A DNA stretch of 12,273 nt. It comes from Comamonadaceae bacterium. GTDB lineage: Bacteria; Pseudomonadota; Gammaproteobacteria; Burkholderiales; Burkholderiaceae_C. The position numbers and the translations under genes are program-made. Below the pieces are notes generated by a model, which was not told where the DNA came from, searched no databases, and saw only the letters and a program-made list of their open reading frames with translations. Positions 1-4,878 of the stretch are shown here, piece by piece (positions within the stretch are counted from its first letter, which is position 1; each line of letters starts with the position of its first letter). Location: positions 1-12,273 of the forward strand of contig CANHKH010000055.1 in NCBI GenBank assembly GCA_947460165.1, given 5' to 3'.

Positions 1-1
1 C

Positions 2-616
2 GCACGCCCTGGTGCCGCTGCTGCTGCAGCTCCAGCACCCGCGCCGTCAAGCGCGCCTGCGCAAGTCGCGGTTGTGGCACCCGTGCCAGCGGCCAAGCCG
101 ACACCTGCACCGGCTCCAGCACCTTCACCTGCACCTGCCCCTGCACCGGCTCCAGCACCGGCTCCAGCACCGGCACAGTCGGCTGCAGCCAAACCTGCCC
201 CGACTGTCGCAGTAGGCGCACCAACGGCCACACCCACGCCGGCCCCAGCCGCAGCGGCCACCTCTGCCAACGAAGCCCGTGTGGGCGATGTAGAGGCCGC
301 CGTGCAAGCCTGGGCTGCCGCTTGGTCAGCCAAAAACATGGCCGACTACCTGGGTGCTTATGGCGTGGACTTTGACCCCCCTGGCTCGCAAACGCGCAAG
401 GCTTGGGAAGAAGAGCGGCGCTTGCGCATTGTGGGCAAGTCCAGCATCAGCGTGAAGGTCAGCGACTTGCAGATCAAGGTCATGGGCGACAAAGCGCAGG
501 CCCGCTTCAGGCAGACCTACAAGGCCGACAACCTGTCTGTGAATGGCCGCAAGCGCCTGGATTTGCAAAAAGTTGGCGAGCGTTGGTTGATCATCAATGA
601 GGTTTCAGGCTCCTGA
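2..616 (+). CDS. Ala/Pro-linker protein with C-terminal NTF2/Cds6-like domain (5' end outside window)
   Basis: The frame is open from the window edge, so the true start lies upstream and the in-window GTG at 74 is not the start. The visible part has two regions. Up to about base 260 it is almost pure Ala/Pro, partly encoded by a 12-bp tandem repeat, which suggests a flexible linker. From about base 270 to the stop is a compact alpha+beta domain: a helix with VQAWAAAWSAKNMADYLGAY, then strands ending in the GERWLIINEV segment. This is the look of the small NTF2-like domain (Cds6 or DUF4440 type) often found at the C-terminus of TPR or L,D-transpeptidase proteins. The next gene ends in a similar domain, so the two probably work together in the cell wall or periplasm. 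The missing N-terminus may hold a signal peptide and TPRs (inference). No enzyme motif is visible. Confident as a gene, moderate on the domain name. Confidence 0.8.
   Translation, partial: ARPGAAAAAAPAPAPSSAPAQVAVVAPVPAAKPTPAPAPAPSPAPAPAPAPAPAPAPAQSAAAKPAPTVAVGAPTATPTPAPAAAATSANEARVGDVEAAVQAWAAAWSAKNMADYLGAYGVDFDPPGSQTRKAWEEERRLRIVGKSSISVKVSDLQIKVMGDKAQARFRQTYKADNLSVNGRKRLDLQKVGERWLIINEVSGS
107..174 (+). repeat. 12-bp tandem repeat coding for an Ala/Pro linker
   Basis: The unit GCACCGGCTCCA occurs at 107-118, 143-154 and 155-166, and its first 8 bases recur at 167-174. Degenerate Ala/Pro copies lie between. Each full unit encodes Ala-Pro-Ala-Pro in frame. Copy number could vary between strains by slippage without a frameshift. 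Confidence 0.75.
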
Positions 617-1916
617 TCTCTGGCCAAAGGCCCGCCGACACCTTTTTTCTGTGGTGAATTTTCTAATCTTGCGGGCTCTGGCTGGGCGCGCGGTGGTGCT
701 GGCCTGCGCAGCCATGGTGTCACTGGGGACTGGGCTGGCCCAGTCCAGCGAGCGCGCTCACAAGCCGGGCACACGCAGCAAACAGGCTGGGCTGATCGCT
801 CCCTTGACGGCCGATGGCTTGGCCGAGGCCAGGTTGATGGAGGCCTACAAGCTGGCGGCCCAGGGCCGCACACGCGAGGCCTTGCTGCGCGCTGAGGCGC
901 TGGTCAAAGACTATCCCCACTTCCAACTGGCGCAGCTGGTTTATGGGGATCTGCTGAGCGCGCGCAACCGAAACACGCGGGGACTGGACGAGGTGGCCAG
1001 CGCCAGCGCCGCCCAAAACCTGACCGAATTGCGCGAGGAATCGCTGCTTCGGCTCAAGGCCCTGCGCGAGCGGCCACCGGCGGGCCATGTGCCGTCGCAT
1101 TTCGTGCAACTGTCGGCCCGCAACAAACACGCCATTGCCATTGACACCTCGCGCGCCAGACTTTATCTTTTTGAACACGGACCCGAGGGCCTCAAGCTCT
1201 TGGCCGACTATTACATTTCAGTGGGCAAGGAAGGGGCGGGCAAGTCTCAGGAGGGCGACATGCGCACGCCCTTGGGCGTGTATTTCGTCACCAGCCAGAT
1301 AGACCCGAAAAAGCTCAAGGATTTTTACGGCGCCGGGGCCTTGCCCATCAACTACCCCAACCCCTATGACGTGCGCCACGGCAAGACGGGCAGCGGCATT
1401 TGGCTGCATGGCACGCCCCCTGGGCAGTTTGCACGCGCGCCACGCGCCTCCGACGGCTGCGTGGTGCTGGCCAACCCGGACTTGCAACGCATCATGCGCA
1501 CGGTCCAGTCGCGCACCACCCCTGTCGTGATTGCCAAAAGCCTTAACTGGGTGGCGCCTGGCCAACTGCTGGCGCCCGAGGTCAAGGTCTTTGCCGACAC
1601 CTTGTCGGCCTGGCGCGAGGCCAAGTCGCGGGGGGACCTGCAGCGCTTTTTGTCGTTTTACTCCACCGACATGTCTGTGGACGGCAAGGGCAGCGTCGAT
1701 TGGCGGCCCAATGTGGGCGCTGACTTTGACAGTGGGCGCGGCCGTCAGTTTGAGTTCAAAGACCTGTCTTACCTGCGCTGGACAGACACTTCAGACACCA
1801 TGGTGGTGACTTTTGGAGAGGTGGCCCGCGGCTCGCTCACCGGCCCGATCAAGCGCCAATATTGGGTGCGCGCCGGCCGACAATGGAAGATATTTTTTGA
1901 AGGAGTCATCGGTTGA
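597..1916 (+). CDS. Secreted L,D-transpeptidase-like (YkuD) protein with C-terminal Cds6-like domain
   Basis: Probable periplasmic peptidoglycan enzyme; the family uses a catalytic Cys to cross-link or trim stem peptides. Residues 26-48 form a signal peptide (hydrophobic core VVLACAAMVSLGTGLA, likely cut before QSS). Residues about 80-125 are TPR-like helices (EAYKLAAQGRTREALLRAE). The YkuD domain spans about 176-317, with His271 in WLHGTP and Cys288 in ASDGCVVL, the usual His-to-Cys spacing. Residues about 328-439 form an NTF2/Cds6-like domain (TLSAWREAKSRGDLQRFLSFY, later QWKIFFEGV). The motif is atypical: Asp replaces the usual His before Gly-Cys and there is no Arg/Asn after it, so activity could differ, for example trimming rather than cross-linking (inference). 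The start is uncertain. ATG 597 overlaps the previous gene by 20 bp and gives a long n-region; GTG 651 would give a tidier 30-residue signal. Neither has a clear RBS. Confidence 0.87.
   Translation: MRFQAPDLWPKARRHLFSVVNFLILRALAGRAVVLACAAMVSLGTGLAQSSERAHKPGTRSKQAGLIAPLTADGLAEARLMEAYKLAAQGRTREALLRAEALVKDYPHFQLAQLVYGDLLSARNRNTRGLDEVASASAAQNLTELREESLLRLKALRERPPAGHVPSHFVQLSARNKHAIAIDTSRARLYLFEHGPEGLKLLADYYISVGKEGAGKSQEGDMRTPLGVYFVTSQIDPKKLKDFYGAGALPINYPNPYDVRHGKTGSGIWLHGTPPGQFARAPRASDGCVVLANPDLQRIMRTVQSRTTPVVIAKSLNWVAPGQLLAPEVKVFADTLSAWREAKSRGDLQRFLSFYSTDMSVDGKGSVDWRPNVGADFDSGRGRQFEFKDLSYLRWTDTSDTMVVTFGEVARGSLTGPIKRQYWVRAGRQWKIFFEGVIG
1900..1905 (+). promoter_or_regulatory. Ribosome binding site that fixes the TTG start of ppiA
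   Basis: AAGGAG lies 7 nt before TTG 1913, inside the 3' end of the transpeptidase gene. The nearby ATG at 1942 is in a different frame, and only the TTG start gives a complete signal peptide. Confidence 0.8.
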
Positions 1917-2635
1917 CTGTCACACACCTCCCCCAAACGCCATGGATCAAGCGCTGGCTCAAGCCTTGCGGCAAAGCGCTGGCCTGTGCCGCCCTCACCG
2001 CAGCGCTTGCGCCTGCCTGGGCGCAAAGCAGCCCCCCCGCCCCCCGCGTGAAATTCGTCACCAGCCTGGGCGAGTTCACAGTCGAGGTCTACCCCGACAA
2101 AGCCCCCAAAACCGTGGCCAACTTTTTGCAGTACGTGCGGGACAAGCACTACGACGGCACGGTGTTTCACCGCGTGATTGAAAACTTCATGGTGCAAGGC
2201 GGTGGCTACGACGCCAAATACCGCGAAAAAACCACACGTCCCCCGGTGCCGCACGAGGGCCGCGAAGCCTTGGCCGCTGGCGGCTCGCTCAACACCGTGG
2301 GCACGCTGGCCATGGCCCGCACCAACGAGCCCAATTCCGCCACCGCGCAGTTTTTCATCAACGTCAAGGACAACGCCTTTCTCAACCCCACGCCCATTCC
2401 GCCGGGCGATCCGGTGCCCCGCTTCGAATACCAGGGCCAGGTGTATGACAATGTGCCCCGTGCCAGACTGCTGGCCGCCGCCCAGTTGTATGGCTACACC
2501 GTGTTTGGCAAGGTGGTCAGCGGCATGGAAGTGGTCCACAAAATCAAAGCCGTCCCTACGGGAGCGGGCGGTCCTTTTCCCAGTGACGTGCCCAAGACGC
2601 CCGTCGTCATTCAATCCGCAACCCAGGTCCCTTAA
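1913..2635 (+). CDS. ppiA: Periplasmic peptidyl-prolyl cis-trans isomerase, cyclophilin type
   Basis: Catalyses cis-trans isomerisation of Xaa-Pro bonds in exported proteins. The start is TTG, supported by a strong AAGGAG at 1900-1905 with a 7-nt spacer. The TTG overlaps the upstream TGA in a 4-bp TTGA, so translation is probably coupled. Residues 1-38 are a signal peptide (basic WIKRWLKPCGK, hydrophobic LACAALTAALAPAWA, cut before QSS). The cyclophilin core follows, with FHRVIENFMVQGGG carrying the catalytic Arg and the conserved Gln, then TLAMARTNEPNSATAQFFIN. An insert after FLNPTP (PIPPGDPVPRFEYQGQVYDN onwards, about 45 residues) lengthens it relative to the next gene's product and is common in periplasmic forms. 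The paralogue ppiB follows after 3 bp. The family call is secure. The symbol is given by analogy with the E. coli periplasmic enzyme. Confidence 0.95.
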   Translation: MTVTHLPQTPWIKRWLKPCGKALACAALTAALAPAWAQSSPPAPRVKFVTSLGEFTVEVYPDKAPKTVANFLQYVRDKHYDGTVFHRVIENFMVQGGGYDAKYREKTTRPPVPHEGREALAAGGSLNTVGTLAMARTNEPNSATAQFFINVKDNAFLNPTPIPPGDPVPRFEYQGQVYDNVPRARLLAAAQLYGYTVFGKVVSGMEVVHKIKAVPTGAGGPFPSDVPKTPVVIQSATQVP

Positions 2636-2638
2636 ATC

Positions 2639-3148
2639 ATGAGCAACCCCAAAGTACAACTGCAGATCACCGGCTTCGGCGACATCACCGTCGAATTGGC
2701 CCAAGACAAAGCCCCGCTGTCGGTCGCCAACTTTTTGAGCTACGCCAACAAGGGCCATTACGACGGCACGGTGTTTCACCGCGTGATCCCGGGCTTCATG
2801 GTCCAAGGTGGTGGTTTTGGCGTGGGCATGAAGCAAAAGCCCACCGACGCGCAAATTGAGAACGAGGCCGCCAACGGCCTGAAGAACAAGCGCTACACCC
2901 TGGCCATGGCCCGCACCAGCGCGCCGCACTCGGCCACCGCCCAGTTCTTTATCAACGTGGCCGACAACGAATTCCTCAACCACACCGCCCCCAACCCAGC
3001 AGGTTGGGGCTATGCCGTGTTTGGCCATGTGGTCGAAGGCACCGAGGTGGTGGACAAAATCGCGGCCGTGTCCACCGGACGCCAGGGCTTTCATGACGAT
3101 GTGCCTGAGAAAGACGTGATCCTGGAGAAGGTGTTGGTGCTGGCCTGA
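2639..3148 (+). CDS. ppiB: Cytoplasmic peptidyl-prolyl cis-trans isomerase, cyclophilin type
   Basis: A compact single-domain cyclophilin of 169 residues, the usual size for bacterial PpiB, with no signal peptide, so it acts on proline bonds in the cytoplasm. Visible motifs are FHRVIPGFMVQGGGFG (catalytic Arg, substrate-site Gln), TLAMARTSAPHSATAQFFIN and GYAVFGHVVEGTEVVDKIA. The product starts at once with strand 1 (VQLQITGFGDITVEL). The gene begins 3 bp after the ppiA stop. The only RBS candidate is a weak AGG at 2625-2627, so it likely depends on translation of ppiA. It shares exact stretches of 29 and 19 bp with ppiA, as expected from tandem duplication plus conserved active-site codons or local gene conversion. 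Confidence 0.96.
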   Translation: MSNPKVQLQITGFGDITVELAQDKAPLSVANFLSYANKGHYDGTVFHRVIPGFMVQGGGFGVGMKQKPTDAQIENEAANGLKNKRYTLAMARTSAPHSATAQFFINVADNEFLNHTAPNPAGWGYAVFGHVVEGTEVVDKIAAVSTGRQGFHDDVPEKDVILEKVLVLA

Positions 3149-3183
3149 GCCCCAGCCACGGCCGCTTGCCCCAGTCACCTGCC

Positions 3184-3993
3184 ATGGCCAGCCCAGCCGC
3201 CAACCGCTTGGCCACGCCGGAGTTGCTGGCGCCTGAGGCTTGGCGCACGCTGGAGTTTGTCTCTGACGTTCACCTGAGCGCAGACGAGCCGGCCACGGCA
3301 GCAGCCTGGCGGGGCTACCTTGCGCAGACCCAGGCCGACGCCGTGTTTGTGTTGGGCGATTTGTTTGAGGTCTGGATGGGTGACGACCAATGCACATCGG
3401 GCGACAGCTTCACGCTGGAGTGCACCCAGGCCCTGCACCAACTCAGCCAGCGCATTCCCGTGTTTTTCATGCACGGCAACCGAGACTTTTTGGCAGGCCA
3501 GGGCTTGATGCAAGCTTGTGGCACCCAATTGCTGGCCGACCCCACGGTCTTGGTGCTGGGCCAGGAGCGGGTGCTGCTCTCTCATGGTGACGCGCTGTGC
3601 CTGGACGATGTGCGCTACCAGGCGTTTCGCACCCAGGTCCGCAGCCCAGATTGGCAAAAATCTTTTTTAGCTCAATCACTGCCACAGCGCCAGGCTCTGG
3701 CCAGTCAACTGCGCCTGCAAAGCCAGCAAGCACAAGCGCAGCGCCTCGCTGCAGGGCAGAGCTGGGCCGATGTGGACCACGCCGCCACCGACCAGTGGCT
3801 GCAAAGCACCGGCTGCCAGTGGCTGCTGCACGGTCACACCCACCGCCCGGCCCACCATGCCTTGCCCAGCGGGCGGTACCGCGAGGTCTTGAGTGATTGG
3901 GACGCGCAGGCCCTGCCCCCGCGCGCCCAGGTGCTGAGGCTGCAGCTGCAGCCCGGCCAGCCCAGCCTGCTTGAGCGCCACGCTCTGCTGTGA
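3184..3993 (+). CDS. lpxH: UDP-2,3-diacylglucosamine diphosphatase (lipid A synthesis)
   Basis: Hydrolyses UDP-2,3-diacylglucosamine to lipid X and UMP, the fourth step of lipid A synthesis, at the inner face of the cytoplasmic membrane. It is a calcineurin-type metallophosphoesterase with all expected metal-site motifs in order (numbering from ATG 3184): SDVH (D28, H30), GDLFEVWMGDD (58-68), HGNRDFLAG (97-105), SHGDALCLDD (133-142) and HGHTHRP (216-222). The DDVRYQAFR segment after the fourth motif is typical of LpxH. At 269 residues it is slightly longer than E. coli LpxH, with an extra N-terminal stretch of about 20 residues. The frame also allows TTG at 3166; ATG is preferred, although neither start has a good RBS. 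It follows ppiB by 35 bp and overlaps the next gene by 4 bp. LpxH is normally essential in Gram-negative bacteria that use it. Confidence 0.95.
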   Translation: MASPAANRLATPELLAPEAWRTLEFVSDVHLSADEPATAAAWRGYLAQTQADAVFVLGDLFEVWMGDDQCTSGDSFTLECTQALHQLSQRIPVFFMHGNRDFLAGQGLMQACGTQLLADPTVLVLGQERVLLSHGDALCLDDVRYQAFRTQVRSPDWQKSFLAQSLPQRQALASQLRLQSQQAQAQRLAAGQSWADVDHAATDQWLQSTGCQWLLHGHTHRPAHHALPSGRYREVLSDWDAQALPPRAQVLRLQLQPGQPSLLERHALL

Positions 3994-4763
3994 ACCCGCT
4001 GAGTTGGCGCCGGTGGTGGCACAAACTGATGGGTGGCAAGGCCGACCCGTTGCGCATTCCTGAGGCGCTGTGGCAGGAGGTGGTGCAGCGCTACCCCTTT
4101 TTGAGCGATCTCAGCGCCTCTGACTTGCACAAGCTCAGAAGCCTGAGCAGCGAATTTTTGGCGCACAAACAATTCAGCGGCGCCCATGGGCTGCTCATCA
4201 CCGATGACATGGCCTTGGCCATTGCGGCGCAGGCCTGCCTGCCGGTGCTGCACCTGGGCCTGCACTGGTACGAGGACTTTCGCGGCATTGTGGTGCACCC
4301 CGGCCCCATGCGGGCCCAGCGCGTGGTTCACGATGAAACGGGCTTGGTGCACCACTACACCGAGGAGCTCAGCGGCGAAGCCATGGACGGCGGCCCCGTG
4401 ACGCTGAGCTGGCCAGACGCCCACAGCCCTTTGCCCGCCACAGGCTACTGCGTGGTGATCCACGAGTTCGTGCACAAAATGGACATGCGGCACGGGCCGG
4501 CCGACGGCTGCCCGCCCTTGCCCAGCCGCGCGCTGCAGCGGCGCTGGAGCAGCCTGATGCACAGCGCTTATGACGATTTTTCAGACCGCCTGGTGCAGGC
4601 CGAGCGCTTTGGCGGTCCCCTGCCCTGGCTGGACGGCTACGCAGCCACCGCACCGGCTGAGTTTTTTGCGGTGGCAGCAGAAGCCTATTTCGTGAACCGA
4701 GACAGGTTCAGCCAGGAGTTTGCTGAACTCACTGGGTTGTTTGACGCGTTTTTTCGGCCTTGA
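3990..4763 (+). CDS. mtfA: M90-family zinc metallopeptidase, MtfA-like
   Basis: Cytoplasmic gluzincin-type peptidase of the MtfA (YeeI) family. The zinc motif is HEFVHKMD, with H158, E159 and H162; E224 in APAEFFAVAAEAYF is the likely third ligand. The spacing is close to that recalled for E. coli MtfA (H149, H153, E212). Other family marks are GLLITDDMALAIAAQACLPV, the GEAMDGGPVTLSW segment and the C-terminal ELTGLFDAFF. In E. coli, MtfA binds the glucose repressor Mlc. Whether Mlc exists in this host is unknown, so the physiological target here is open. The start is GTG in a 4-bp GTGA overlap with the lpxH stop and has no RBS of its own, pointing to translational reinitiation. It is the last gene of the + strand run. 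Confidence 0.93.
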   Translation: MNPLSWRRWWHKLMGGKADPLRIPEALWQEVVQRYPFLSDLSASDLHKLRSLSSEFLAHKQFSGAHGLLITDDMALAIAAQACLPVLHLGLHWYEDFRGIVVHPGPMRAQRVVHDETGLVHHYTEELSGEAMDGGPVTLSWPDAHSPLPATGYCVVIHEFVHKMDMRHGPADGCPPLPSRALQRRWSSLMHSAYDDFSDRLVQAERFGGPLPWLDGYAATAPAEFFAVAAEAYFVNRDRFSQEFAELTGLFDAFFRP

Positions 4764-4807
4764 ACTCAAGCGGCCCGTTCACCTTCTGGGTCTGGGACAG
4801 CCCTCGC

Positions 4808-4833
4808 CCCTGAGCTTGTTTTCAGCCTCAGGG
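4808..4833. terminator. Possible bidirectional hairpin between convergent genes
   Basis: CCCTGAG (4808-4814) pairs with CTCAGGG (4827-4833), and CT/AG extends the stem across a bulged C. It sits in the 115-bp spacer where mtfA and the DUF349 gene converge, the right place for a shared terminator. No T tract follows on either strand, so intrinsic termination is not assured. Nothing else is seen in the spacer. Confidence 0.4.
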
Positions 4834-4878
4834 CAGGTCAGGACAGCTGGAACGGACCCGCCCGAGCGGCCGGTGGCA

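Noticed and set aside
1769..3397. 542-codon open frame on the - strand across ppiA, ppiB and lpxH
   Set aside because: It spans three well-supported genes and gives His/Gly/Arg-rich sequence without motifs, as expected from an antisense shadow.
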